Source of the DNA: Saccharum officinarum
Lineage: Eukaryota > Streptophyta > Magnoliopsida > Poales > Poaceae
NCBI GenBank assembly: GCA_020631735.1
Contig: CM036225.1
Coordinates: 66,018,662 to 66,082,661 of the forward strand
Direction of reading: 5' to 3'
Length of the DNA: 64,000 bases
Made by a program: the position numbers and the translations under genes. This document shows positions 1 through 10,828 of the stretch, in pieces; the stretch's first letter is position 1, and each line of letters begins with the position of its first letter. The notes under the pieces are model-generated. The model saw only the letters and a list, made by a program, of their open reading frames with translations, was not told the origin of the DNA and searched no databases.

Positions 1-470
1 AGTATAGAGGATTGCTATCAAGAAGAAAAGCTGCTTTGTAGATACCTTCATGATGATTAAGGTATCATCAACATTTTGTGGGATGGGGAAGTCTGCGCAG
101 CAGAGTGAAAGAATTGGCAACGTAAGCAGTCCCAAGTTGGTGGCTTTGTTTATAATATTTTGAAGAAAGGTTGTCAGTAAGATAAAAAGGAGAGGGGGAG
201 GTGATCTCCTTGTCTAACTGCTCTTATGCAATAAAAAGTCTTTCTTGACACGGATAAAGAAGAATCTTCAGAATGCCTAAATTTGCAACGGACAAAAGCG
301 ACCACCAAAGAAAGTGGACTTAGCACCAAGAACTTTCTGGGTGATGGGTAAGCCAAATCTACGCCATACTGGGCCTTCATGGTCTTGGGGGGGATTGAGA
401 TTCTGAAGAGCTATGGCTGAGAGCAAAGACCAAGAGGGAGAAGATGGATACCTAGAGCACATGAGGGGTG
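1..470 (-). pseudogene. LINE reverse-transcriptase remnant, antisense, cut by window edge
   Basis: Read on the minus strand, about 240-174 encodes a block ending RQGDHLPLSF, the usual RQGDPLSP box of plant LINE reverse transcriptases. After a small frameshift, 173-1 continues with LLTTFLQNIINKATNLG and then VDDTLIIM, the (Y/F)xDD polymerase active-site box with Y replaced by V. The frame then runs off the left edge of the window. Bases 241-470 remain partly open on the minus strand and are probably more of the same element, but I recognise no motif there. The frameshift and lost residues make it a fossil. The orientation is opposite to the LINE remnants that start near 540. Confidence 0.65.
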
Positions 471-690
471 ATGAGGCTTACTCAAAGGAATGGTGTCCTA
501 GGGTGGAGCTTCAGAGCGACGGTTTAGGCAAGGCGGAGCTTGCTTCTTCCCTTATCGCAAGGCCCATGGCTGTCGACCATTGCTAGTATTTGTCTACTGG
601 GTGCTTCTTGTTGGAAAAGGTCTTGTCAAAGTCCTAGCAAAGGGAACAATGAAGAACTAGGTGCTTTGAGTTGGTGCGGTTTCCCAGCTG

Positions 691-716
691 GAGAGAGAGA
701 GAGAGAGAGAGAGAGA
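691..716. repeat. (GA)13 microsatellite
   Basis: Thirteen perfect GA dinucleotides lie inside the LINE-derived sequence. It should be polymorphic in length. Confidence 0.95.
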
Positions 717-776
717 TGGACTCTAGGGCTATTCCTAGATGGTGATAGTTGCGCCTTGTGCAACAATGCGACAAAC

Positions 777-1990
777 TGTGGATCATCTGATCTTTGAATG
801 TGCCTTCTCCCGTGAGTCATGGCACCCATGTATACTGGATTCATGGTTGATGATGCTAGATTTTCTAAGTTTTGGTGCTTATGTCACCCTTCAAACCTCC
901 ATCATCTGATCTTTGAATATGCCTTCTCCTATGTGGCATGGAACCATGCATACTCGATTCATGGTTAATGGCGCCAGAGTTTTCGAGTTCTAGTGCTTAT
1001 GTCACCCTTCAAACCTCATCATCTGATCCTTGAATGTGCCTTCTCCCGTGCGGTGTGGCACCTTGCATACTGGATTCATGGTTAGTGGCACTAGAGTTTC
1101 CGAGTTCAAGTGTTTATGTTGCACTTTAAACCTCATCATGTGATCTTTGAATGTGCCTTCTCTCGTGCGACATGGCACCATACATACTGGATTCATGCTT
1201 GATGGTGCTAGAGTTTCTAAGTTCTAGTGCTTATGTCGCCCTTCAAACCCCATCATCTGATCTTTAAATGTGCCTTCTCCCATGCAGCGTGGCACCATGC
1301 ATACTGGATTCCTGGTTTATGGCGCTAGAGTTTTCCGAGTTATGGTGCTTATGTCGCCCTTCAAACCTCCATCATCTAATCCTTGAATGTGCCTTCTCCT
1401 GTGCGGCATGGCACCATGCATACTAGATTCATGGTTGATGGAACCAGAGTTTCCGAGTTCTATTGCTTATATCACACTTCAAACCTAATCATCTGATCTT
1501 TGAATGTGCCTTCTCCCATGTGACGTGGCACCACACGTACTGGATTCATGGTTGATGGTACTAGAGTTTCTGAGTTCTTGTGGTTATATCGCCCTTCAAA
1601 CTCCCATCATTTGATCTTTCTTGCGAGGCCATCATTTGATGTTTGAATGTGCCTTATCCCCGTGCGACGTGGCACCATGCATACTGGATTCATAGTTGAT
1701 GGCGCCAGAGTTTTCGAGTTCTGGTGGTTATGTCGCTCTTCAAACCTCCATCATTTGATCTTTGAATGTGCCTTCTCCCGTGCGGCATGGCACCCATGTA
1801 TACTGGATTCATGGTTGATGATGCTAGATTTTCTAGGTTATGGTGCTTATGTCGCCCTTCAAACCTCCATCATCTGATCTTTTAATGTGCCTTCTCCTAC
1901 GCGGTGTGGCACCGTGCATACTGGATTCATGGTTGATGGCGCTAGAGTTTTTCGAGTTCTGGTGCTTATATTACCCTCCAAACCTCCTGG
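777..1990 (+). repeat. ~118-bp tandem array grown from a LINE zf-RVT coding segment
   Basis: About ten copies of one unit lie head to tail. The landmark GAATGTGCCTTCTC, with variants, occurs near 796, 916, 1033, 1149, 1267, 1386, 1501, 1645, 1765 and 1884, giving spacings of 115-120 bp except one of about 144. The odd spacing coincides with a short partial extra piece around 1615-1640. Each unit runs from the CATCATCTGATC motif through CATACTGGATTCATGG to CGCCCTTCAAACCTC. In one frame the unit still reads HLIFECAFSR, so it derives from the LINE zf-RVT domain. Divergence between units is mostly point changes. Confidence 0.9.
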
Positions 1991-2822
1991 CTCAAAACAT
2001 TTTTATGCTTTCCTGCTCCTGATGTGCTAGATATGCTTTGGAAGTGTTGGAATGAGGTGGTGTTCAATGGCTGCCCCTGCTCTTTAGGTCACTAGGGAAA
2101 TGGAAGAGGACTAGAGGAGGGCCTGCGAGTTGGGAGGAAGTGCCATCACGTGGGAACTCCAAAGAGGTCCAGCGAGCGGTAAGGAAGCACCGCCATGGGT
2201 GGTGGAGGGGAAGAGGAAACTAGATATTACAGTACGTAGGTGCATAAAAGGATTTCATGAGGGCGTACTAATTATTTTTCTTCCTTTGGCGTACTAATTA
2301 TTTTCTTTCTCTTCTCAAATTATTTTTCTGGTGAATAGTTATTAATCTATCATGATACTGTCTTGATATCTAGGTTAAACCCACCTATATATATCAATAT
2401 ATTGTTGTTGACAGCAGCGTCGGCACTTTGCTGGGCAATTTGGATAACAAGAAACGAGGTGGTTTTTGATAAATGTAGACCAAAAACTTTTTTGCATGTA
2501 CTTTTCAGGGGAACTCATTGGTTACGGCAGTGGGCAAGATTGCAGCGGCATGATGACCTACAGGCTCAGTTGATGTTGGCTGGGCAACATCTAGAGACAA
2601 CTGCCTTGCATTTCTTTGGTTCCAATGGATGGTTCTCGACTAGATTTATTGGCCTCAATTAGTCAAAACCTTATGCTTGTTTTGTTTATCCATGTGTTTG
2701 GTTGTAAGTAGGAACTATTTACAGCGTGTGTGCTAGCCTATGGGCTGAACTTTGTAATAAGTGGCCTGAATCTATCACTTGATAGATGAAGCCGGATATG
2801 ACCTATCCTTTATCTAAAAAAA

Positions 2823-3494
2823 TGTAAGTTGGGTCCTGCGTATCAACAAAAACCGGGTCTTGCAACTCGTTCTTTTGGTTTCTTTGTTCGTCCAAACTAA
2901 ACCCGTGCCTGGACACAAGTAAAATTTGTACAATGTGTGCTTAACCTTTGCCTAGTTCATTGATCATTCTTCTGTGTACTGTTACTTAATCTCCACCAGT
3001 TCACACGACCTTATTCAGAAATCTGTTTTCTCAGAGAAGAGATTTTATTCAGAACTCCAGATGATCTCCATGTATAAACAAAACATGCAATTGCTCAACC
3101 AACGCTTTAAAATATTTAACAACTGGTGTGGCCTACTGTCACTCGTTAATCTCAAGATACAAGCTTTACAATCCTGGAGTATTTAACAGCTGAGTTTATT
3201 CAGACGATCTGAAATCAGGTGGAAATACGTATAGAAAACAGAAGAAAACAAAGGCCAAGAACGATCCTGCCACCGTGGCTACACTACACTGCATCACATC
3301 ACGCGTACAGCCATTTGTCTGACAACCGAGTTCACACTGTCACTGCTCGCGCGTGATCGACCCAGCAAGCACACAGGCCCGCCCGCACACCTCTCCACGC
3401 CGACACGAGCGAGCTACCACACCACCGGCTGCTGCTGCTGCTTCACCTGCGCACGCACCACCGTGCGCCTGCCAGCTCCGCCTCCGCCCGCCTC
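2823..3494. other. Intergenic region upstream of the first DUF241 gene
   Basis: Bases 2823-3300 are AT-rich with no recognisable coding. Base composition turns GC-rich from about 3340, as is common in promoters and 5' leaders of GC-rich grass genes. No transposon ends were seen. Confidence 0.5.
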
Positions 3495-3500
3495 TTTATA
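3495..3500 (+). promoter_or_regulatory. TATA box of DUF241 gene 1
   Basis: TTTATA in the context CTCTTTATAAGCAAGG lies 60 bp upstream of the ATG at 3555, in an otherwise GC-rich stretch. Three paralogues have a TATA element in a comparable place. Confidence 0.6.
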
Positions 3501-3554
3501 AGCAAGGAACACGCACGCCGCAGACACACACCAGCTAGCTCGATCGGCGGAGGC

Positions 3555-4433
3555 ATGGCGCCCAGCTTCGCCCGCTCCATCTCCTTCCCTCTGAGCCCGT
3601 CCAGGTCGTCGTCGACCAAGCCCCGCGCGGCGTCCTCCGCCGCCGCCGCGTACCACGCCCGGTCCGTCAGCCTCCCGTGCCGCTCCCACCCGATCCTCGC
3701 GCACCTCCACGCCCACATCGGCGCCGTGCGCGCGTGGGCGCAGGACGCGGCCACCTCCGGCGCCGCCGCGGGGCTGGCGCACGTGGACGCGCTCCACGCC
3801 GCGCTCGGCGACCTCCTGGACCTCCCCGAGGCGCAGGCCGCGCTGTCTCTCTCCGCCACTGGCGACCGCCTCCTGGACGCCTTCCTCCGGCTCGCCGACG
3901 CGCACGGCAGCTTCCAGGAGGCCGTGGTGGAGCTGAAGCGGGACGTGGCGGAGGCGCTGGCCGCCGTGCGCCGTCGCGACGGCGCGCGCCTGGCCTCCGC
4001 GCTCAGGTCGCAGCGCAAGGCCGGCAAGGACCTCGCCCGCCTCGCGGCCTCCGCGGCCAGGGACGGCGCTGCCGCCGGCAGCAGCAGCAGGCCCTCGCGA
4101 CTCGGCCTCGGCAGCGCGGCGGAGGTCGAGGTGGCCGGGCTGCTGGCCGAGGCCGCCGCGGCCACGGCCGCCGCGTCGGCCGCGCTGTTCGGCACCGTCG
4201 CCGCCATGTCCGCGTCGGCCTCCGCCGCCGCGTGCTCCTGCAAGAGGACCGCGGCGCTCATGTGCCTCACGAAGAAGGTGTCGGAGGAGGAGAAGGAGAC
4301 GGTGGCGCTCGTGGAGAGGCTGGAGGAGCTGGAGGAGTGCATCGACGGCCTGGAGGACGGCAGCGACAAGGTGTTCAGGAGCCTCGTGCAGACCAGGGTT
4401 GCACTGCTCAACATACACACCCACATCTTCTAG
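3555..4433 (+). CDS. DUF241 (BPS1-like) family protein, copy 1
   Basis: A 292-residue intronless protein of the plant DUF241 family (PF03087). The family has no established biochemical activity. Seen: an N-terminal MAPSFARSISF.LSP segment shared with copies 2 and 3; the family signature RSVSLPCRSHP at residues 36-46; a helical, Ala/Leu/Arg-rich middle; an Ala-rich stretch around residues 190-225; and the conserved C-terminal block LEELEECIDGLEDGSDKVF running to RTRVALLNI-like sequence near residues 257-289. The length fits the family. The ATG at 3555 is chosen because it starts the conserved N-terminus and sits 60 bp after a TATA box. GC at third positions is very high. The large minus-strand ORFs over it are antisense shadows. 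Family assignment is firm; function is unknown. Confidence 0.92.
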   Translation: MAPSFARSISFPLSPSRSSSTKPRAASSAAAAYHARSVSLPCRSHPILAHLHAHIGAVRAWAQDAATSGAAAGLAHVDALHAALGDLLDLPEAQAALSLSATGDRLLDAFLRLADAHGSFQEAVVELKRDVAEALAAVRRRDGARLASALRSQRKAGKDLARLAASAARDGAAAGSSSRPSRLGLGSAAEVEVAGLLAEAAAATAAASAALFGTVAAMSASASAAACSCKRTAALMCLTKKVSEEEKETVALVERLEELEECIDGLEDGSDKVFRSLVQTRVALLNIHTHIF

Positions 4434-4660
4434 ATAATCTCTCCAGGCTAAATCACAACACATGCATAATAAGCATGCCGTTTACAGCTTGATTAGCAGT
4501 CAAAATCAAGATGCATGATGTAACTGTAGCTCTGTAAATACGTGACGTTTTTGTGCAGTTACGTTTGTGTATGTTTCCTGCTGCATCATTATATATGTGC
4601 CGGCATTGTGAAATCTTGACGTATAAATGAAGATCATGCATGTTCAGCTATGAAAACTAA

Positions 4661-5003
4661 GAGCATATCCAACAAGACCCCCTACTCCGATTTAGGTAGT
4701 GGAGGCAAAAAAAAAAAAACCAAGTCCAACAGGCCCTCTACTAGAACTCCACGTTTGTTGGCCTCCTATTTTCCCCCTCCACCCTCTACTTCTGTTGGCC
4801 CTCTGCTTACCACCGTGCAAAATCTGGATGAGAGAGGAAGACAAAAGAGCCTCACACGTCATTGACTAGTAAAACAAATTTGAGTAGTATGATTTAGGTA
4901 ATATTACTGGAGTTGGAAGCAAAATATGAATAGTCTCAAAATAAGTGACTTTCTAAATAGAGAAGTAGGAAATGTGTTTTAGGTAGTATTGTTGGAGATG
5001 CTC
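4661..5003. mobile_element. Tourist-like MITE (PIF/Harbinger type), 343 bp
   Basis: Terminal inverted repeats GAGCATATCCAACA at 4661 and TGTTGGAGATGCTC-type sequence ending at 5003 are flanked by TAA on both sides (4658-4660 and 5004-5006). The TAA duplication and TIR fit Tourist-like elements. There is no coding capacity. It lies about 230 bp downstream of DUF241 gene 1. Confidence 0.8.
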
Positions 5004-7300
5004 TAAGGAGCAAGACCAAATTTTCCTTCGGATTTTGCCGAGGTTTAACAGTGTGGTTGGTTAGCTTGTACTTTCAGTTTGTTATGGAGTTTGTTCAGGC
5101 GCGCGACCATATTAGCGTTGCAAGGGTCTTTACCAATACATTTAATATGTATTGCTCTATATTGTGTCGTTGCGAGGGTCTATTGCAACACATAATTAAG
5201 TGTTGGTGAGATGCCAATAATATAAGCGTTGCTAGTATGTACAACAGATAAGTTGCATAATTTGAAGGGTCGGACTGTAAACAGCCAAATTACTGTAAAT
5301 AGGGACATAGTTGAAGCAAGTAGATCGAACAGTGTCTATGTTCATCTTCTTAATGAATAACTGCCACTTCTGCAAGTCAAGGTCTAATTTGCACTTGACT
5401 TACTAAAGCAACGGAGGCCAGTAGGAATACTTGATAATAAAAAAAATAAAGATTTTAGAGATGTAATAGAGCAAGTGATATCTCTTTCGTCATGTGTTTG
5501 GAATTAATCTTGTAAATCTGAAAGGAACTTTAAGTAACAATGAAAGTAATGGTAATGGAAGTAATATATTGAATCACATAGTTGTGACCTTGCCCTTGTG
5601 GGGCCCCTTGGAATGTAGGAATTTCATAGGAAATGTACAGGATTTTCACAGGAAAACATAGGAAATAGGAAAATTTCATATGTTCCAAAGGGGACAGCAA
5701 TGAGAGAAATATAATAAAATATGCACCTCCTTTCGTGAAAATTAAAGTGGCAAGTTAACATTGCAGTTCGATGTGGTGTTGCTTTTGCAAAAGAACATAA
5801 TCTTCATAATATCATTATGGCCTCGGACTGTCAAAACATTATCGAAAAGTTATATATACTCCCCAACCTACATAGATCCCAAGTTCATAGCCATCATGTA
5901 CGATGTCAAAAACTTATAAGAGTAGCTCCAATGTGTCTTCAAATCGAACCATGTGCTGAGCTAGATGTTCGATTGCCGAACAGAGCACACTGCAGACATC
6001 GAACCATGGGATGGGATGTCAACAAAATCGACTCTTGTTTTCGGTTTGCACCATGGGCAACAAAAGAAACGAAGTGCAACTTCCAAGTTGCTTGCACATG
6101 CCGCTGAAGCAAGAAAAGTGCATATTTTTTTTAATTGTTTCATGGACCCCATAAACCGATGCTTACACTGAGAAGAACGAACCATCCACAAGATCAATTT
6201 TCAACTAACGTGCATCAGTCTCGGTTCGATGTTAGGACTGGAGCTTCCAAAATTAAGTGAGTGAAACTCCTTTCTCTTTCACGTATACTCACAGGTTTTG
6301 AAATGAGGCAGCTCATGTAATGGGCTAGACTAGCTGATAGGCTCCTAATTCAAGTATACTTTTTTTTTCTGCCTAAAAGAAACCCACGAAGATTCAAATC
6401 AATGGCAAAGCCCAAACTAGAATATGTACCAAACAGTGTTTTATTAAGAGGGGCAAAATGAGAAAGCCTTATATGTCCAACCGTCGAAGGCTCGCAGCGT
6501 GACCTCAGTTGCCATTTCCATTGAGTTGAGCGTTGATGAGATCCAATCCAACGTACACAAATGGTGCAACATAACTAATGCAACAAGGACACGATCTAAC
6601 CAGACAAGGCATCAACGCACAAGAGGACAAAACAAGCTAAGAGGCCCGTACGTCGCGACGTACAGGAACCGTACAGCGCAGAGAGGATCGGACATGCCGG
6701 CGTCCCTCGCACGCGCACACACGGGGCTGCAATGCATGCACATGCACCACTACTGTGTCTGTCTCCCGGCCCTCCGGCCCCGATCTTCTCGCGCGTCGTC
6801 GGCGTCGCCCCGGACCACCACCCTACCCTACCGCCTCCCACCCCGGCCCGCGGATCGTGTCGGGCACCGCCCCGGCCGGCGGCCGGCCACGCGTGCAAAA
6901 AATGGACGGACGCGCCGACGCGCTCGTGCATACCCCCGGCCGCCGGCGCCGGGGGGTCGGAGCTGAGCGAGGAGCGACGACACCCGCGCGCGCGCGCAAG
7001 CACAGACACATGCCTGCTGCCTGCGAATATATCGCGATGCCTGCCTCGATCGGCGGCGATGGCCGGCCGCCCGGCACGGCCTGCAATGCATGTCTTATTT
7101 GCTGGTGCCGTGCCTTGCAGCCTGCAGTTCAGCTGACGAGCCGCAGCCAGCCAGCGTTGGTACGCGCCACACACAGCTAGCAGAGATACTCCCGTCGTGC
7201 TCTCCTTGCTCGGTTGCGTCGCCCCTCAAACCAAACACTTCAATAGTTTCCTTTCCTGATGTACTAGTAGCTAGCAAGTGTTGGACAGGCATACGTGTCT
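5004..7300. other. Intergenic region with small repeat remnants and a GC-rich island
   Basis: Bases 5597-5693 form a short fold-back with imperfect ends CCCCTTGGAATG and TTCCAAAGGGG, probably a MITE remnant. Bases about 5920-6250 are bounded by AGCTCCAATG- and GGACTGGAGCT-like ends and look like another degraded MITE. Bases 6640-7180 are strongly GC-rich and open in several frames on both strands, but no frame shows a recognisable domain. I do not call a gene there. Confidence 0.45.
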
Positions 7301-7309
7301 GTCGTCTAC

Positions 7310-7597
7310 GAGTTAATCTCAGTAGAAGTTTCATCAGAGTTTCATCTGCATTTAATGAGCTGCCACATAAACGCTTTTAATGATGTGGAAAGGTTTTTAA
7401 GAAGAGAGAAGAATTGAGTTTCATGGAGATGAAACTCTTTTGTCATGAATACAAACTCTCTACGAATCATGGAATTAAATGTCTATGAAACTCTCCATTG
7501 AGAATAGGTGTTTCATCAATATTTCACTTCATTCTACAAGACGTGACCGTCTTGGTAACAACGTAATGAAACTCTCCACTGAGACTGGCCTCTGATA
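7310..7597. mobile_element. MITE with TCTCAGTRGA..AGTTTCAT termini
   Basis: The left end AATCTCAGTAGAAGTTTCATC matches, in inverted orientation, the right end that reads ATGAAACTCTCCACTGAGACTGG. It is AT-rich and non-coding. A more decayed relative appears at about 28120-28330, with shared internal words such as GAATTAAATGTCTA. The target duplication could not be fixed by eye. Confidence 0.6.
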
Positions 7598-7944
7598 ACA
7601 CCTATTCTTATCTTCGCCCTCGAGATTTGAACGGGTTAATTATTGCTCGCTAATGATGTGATTACTTGTGTGCTGGCTAGTACGGTTAATAATTACCTAG
7701 CTAATATGGCTACTAGCTAGCTGGCCACGCACAATTCTTTTTTTAGAAGTCCACTTGTCACACAACCGCAGAAGCTATGTGTGTATAGCATAGCAAACTC
7801 ACAAACTTATTAGTAGGACTTAACAATTGGCAAGAACATGACGCTCCATGGCTTGCACACAACATCATATAGATCGTCGATAGAAACAAAAAGCTCTCCG
7901 TTCTGCCGCCAGCCATCGTCCAACTAACGAGCTGCAGTAGACCA

Positions 7945-8850
7945 GCCCCAATGATCCTTAGGGTAGGACCGGAAGTGAGGCTCTGTTTACCCATGCAGGT
8001 ACACAAGCGAACGGAGCTTCGGAGGCGCCTGCTTGTTCAAACCCCTTGTGCGTGCAAGGAACTCGGACCGGAGATTGCAGACAACAACACAAGAGCAAAG
8101 AATACAACGGAGAGTGTGGGGAGGAAGACAAAGTAGTCTTACTGCTGGAAGGAGGATTGAGGTGCGATGGATCGTGAGGATCGGAGGAAAACAGAAGTGT
8201 AAATCTGCGTCTAACATGTTGCCAGTGTTAGGCCCACACGTTTTACCCATTTGCCCTTCTGCATCCACCCATTTACTTTTATGCCCTTGTCAACCATTGC
8301 CTTGACTATGTGACCGTTAGTCTCAGGACCATGCGTTTTACCCATTTGCCCTTTTTGCGACTACCCATTTACCGTTATACCTATGTTGACCATTGCCATG
8401 ATGATTATGTGACCGTTGTGTTGAGCTCTAAAAGGTGGCCCAACACATCATGTCCGGCCAAGCCCAAGGCCAAGGGCACTGTTCGGCATGGCACGACAAC
8501 GTGCCCATGTGCCCCCCCAACTCTCCTCCTCAACTTATCTATAGGAGCACACATTAGCTTCCTATTTAAGTTGAGCACCTTCATAGTGAGTGTACCATGT
8601 AGTACTAATCCCACTCCCACTTAGCACTAATTGTGGGCCTTTGGAATTCTTTGATTATTTGCTAGACTAGTTATGCGCCTAGCCCAATTAATCCAACAAT
8701 CCTTAAGGAGTCTATAGGACTTAAAGTGAGGCTCTGTTGTAGCTCCTACATATGATCCTTATGGAGTCTAGGACTTGTAGTGAGGCTCTGTTTAGTAGCC
8801 CCTATGATCCTTAGGGAGTCTAGGACTAGATCGACGCTCCGTTTATAGCT
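7945..8850. repeat. Dispersed and tandem GATCCTTAGGGAGTCTAGGAC repeats, possibly LTR-derived
   Basis: A unit reading approximately GATCCTTAGGGAGTCTAGGA followed by GTGAGGCTCTGTTTA occurs once at 7951-7990 and three times in tandem at about 8698, 8754 and 8806. A second, imperfect duplicated motif (CCCATTTGCCCTT, then GTCAACCATTGCC, then ATGTGACCGTT) occurs at about 8245-8315 and 8339-8418. Downstream, 9130-9250 has a TATA-like CTATAAAATGGGG and an LTR-like tail ending CGAGACCAACA. The whole may be a decayed LTR, but I could not define its ends. Confidence 0.45.
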
Positions 8851-10289
8851 TGCCGAACACTAGTTCAGACGCAATGAAAAGCTTCAAAAGGTAAAGCTCA
8901 TCGGGTTGCATCATATACAAAAACTAAACATTAGAAAATCAGTTTAATAAACTGTTGTTCATTTTCACATCCCAAAAATGGTTTATAGAGTGTGCATTGT
9001 CACCGGAAATGGATCATTTTTTCAGAGAGCCTATGGCTTATTTAAGAGTGCTTAGAGTCCATTTGTAACTTCTAGGGACTCATTCGTAAATATAAACCTC
9101 ACCTGGGAAATAATGAAAATCACCTCTCCCACCTTCCCTATAAAATGGGGAGGAGGAGGGAGAGGGGAGAGGTGGAGAAGACATTTGATCCTCACTCATT
9201 ACTCTCTCTCCTCCTACATCTCTCTTGTTTAATTCGAGACCAACAAGTAGAATATAGCTATAACATCAAAGTAGTAAAATAATAACTAAACATCATCCAA
9301 TCCAAAAATACGTGCCCCTAAAATACGCAACACTGTCGATAGTGTAACTTAAAGTTTTGTAATTTATAATGCAAACTAAAAACAACTCCAAGAATTTCTT
9401 GTTAAAATCTTAAACTCAATTTCTGCTACTAACCGGCTTTGAACACCATCAAACGATTGGATGACTGACGATACTCACGAGGCCAAGTAATGAGATGTGG
9501 TACCACCACATCAACAACTCCTTGTTAATAACTTATTGAGTTGAAACTTTAAAAAATTAGAAATTGGAAGATGAATCAAGTAGTTAAATATACTAGATAA
9601 CTGAGAAATAAAGGAAATGAAATCTCTACAAATAAAAAATGTCTAAGGAAATCGTGAACGCGGCGTTCGCTCGCTCGCCTGGCGCTTCTCGCGCTCGCCA
9701 TCGTGTGGTGGACCCGGTGTCTGCTGAACCATATAGTTATGTGTCGATAGCAACTTTGAATTACTCAGGTCCGAACTCGTATTGCACGGTAACAAGTTCT
9801 CTGAACTTTGTTTCTAATCTGTATCTAATAGAGAATGGGTCGAGTATAGTTGTACTCCTTGCTGTTTGGTCATGGACTCATGATTTGTAAGTTTGGCTAT
9901 ATCACAAATTGTTCTGCAGATCAATTTCCATGTTTCCAACTGTAACATGGTGATTTTAGCTAGATGTCATGCTTCAATTCGGGACACGAGAGATATTTTT
10001 ATGTGCCCTTGTTTACAATTACCATGTTATAGTTGTTTTTATATTTAAAAGTACTTACTCCATCAGTGATTTGGTTGAAACAACTTGTTTCTATGCAATA
10101 AGTTCACGTTCATAGCCATCTCCAAATCAGATACACCATTATGTTGAACTCTCAGACAACATTATTCATCCAATTTCAATAGAAAATTTAGTTGAACCAA
10201 CAGTTCAGCTAACTTCTTTGTGGGTTGGTTACCATCTGTCCAATTTTCATCACCTTTTGCTAACCTAAACTTAGAAACACTTGTTGCAG
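8851..10289. other. Intergenic region before the PP2C fragment
   Basis: AT-rich sequence. A short open frame at 9639-9890 has no recognised domain. The sequence immediately before 10290 ends in CTTGTTGCAG, a good 3' splice site, and probably represents a captured intron end. Confidence 0.4.
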
Positions 10290-10635
10290 GGGACCGATAT
10301 TTGAAACCATTCGTCATTCTAAAACCAGAAGTTACAGTCGCCTAGGGTGAAAGATGAGGACTACCTCATTCTTGCAAGTGATGGACTGTGGAATGTAGTG
10401 TCGAATGAAGAATTGTCTCATTCTTGCAAGTGATGGACTGTGGGATGTGTCGAATGAAGAGGCATGCAAAGTTGCGTGTTGACAAAACCAACTGTGCCAG
10501 AACAATGGTGTCACATCATCATTTGTGTGAGGGTGATGAATCCACTGGTCCTTCTGCACAAGACGCTGCTGAGGCTCGCACTAAAGAAGGGTATTGAGGA
10601 CAATATCACTGTCATTATGTTTGACTTGAAACTTC
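10290..10635 (+). pseudogene. PP2C protein phosphatase C-terminal fragment (clade A-like)
   Basis: Immediately after a TTGCAG acceptor the plus strand reads GDRYLKPFVILKPEVTV, then DYLILASDGLWNVVSNEE, and later ALKKGIEDNITVIMFDLK. These are the last conserved blocks of plant PP2C phosphatases of the ABI1/HAB1 type; the DG of the metal-binding motif is within DGLW. Several stops and frameshifts separate the blocks. The ILASDGLW segment is present twice in tandem (10365-10410 and 10421-10462), and the KKGIEDNI segment is partly repeated at about 10675-10710. There is no N-terminal or central phosphatase domain. The retained splice site implies capture of genomic DNA rather than of cDNA. It is not functional. 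Confidence 0.75.
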
Positions 10636-10727
10636 GATTTTGTCCTCACTACCCTTGTTCCTAATGTTTGGGTACTGAAGAAGGGTACTGAGGACAATAT
10701 CTCTTTCATTTTGAAGTGTGCGCACTC

Positions 10728-10820
10728 AAAAAGTATAAACAAACTAATTTAGTTATGCACCCAAATAATTAAAATTGAAATATTTGGGTGCATGACTAAA
10801 TTAGTTTGTTTATACTTTTT
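10728..10820. repeat. Long near-perfect inverted repeat (hairpin), two 40-nt arms
   Basis: The left arm at 10728-10767 starts AAAAAGTATAAACAAACTAA. The right arm at 10781-10820 is its reverse complement with about one mismatch, and the loop is about 13 nt. It directly follows the PP2C fragment. It could be a small fold-back MITE or palindromic filler. Confidence 0.85.
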
Positions 10821-10828
10821 TACCAGTT

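Larger units (their letters stand above)
540..2822 (+). mobile_element. Degraded LINE 3' portion (zf-RVT and C-terminal region), probably two overlapping remnants
   Basis: At about 745-830 the plus strand encodes CALCNNAT followed by HLIFECAFSR and W, the zinc-binding zf-RVT domain found near the C-terminus of plant LINE ORF2 proteins. Bases 2363-2662 encode a run containing ALCWAIWITRNEVVFDKC, the usual region after zf-RVT. A second, weaker copy of that motif (NEVVFNGC) is at about 2052-2081, so two copies may be merged here. The 3' end looks like a LINE tail, with a short A-run at 2816-2822. The zf-RVT coding stretch has been amplified into the tandem array described separately. The frames are broken and nothing here should be functional. 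Confidence 0.65.

Noticed and set aside
777..1990. Regular repeats considered as a CRISPR-like array
   Set aside because: The whole ~118-bp unit repeats, with no unique spacers; it is a minisatellite in plant LINE DNA.
3414..4463. Long minus-strand ORFs (up to 349 residues) over DUF241 gene 1
   Set aside because: Antisense shadow of GC-rich codons; low-complexity composition and no domain.
6596..7180. Overlapping ORFs on both strands in a GC-rich island (up to 192 residues)
   Set aside because: No frame has recognisable domains or consistent features; base composition explains the openness.
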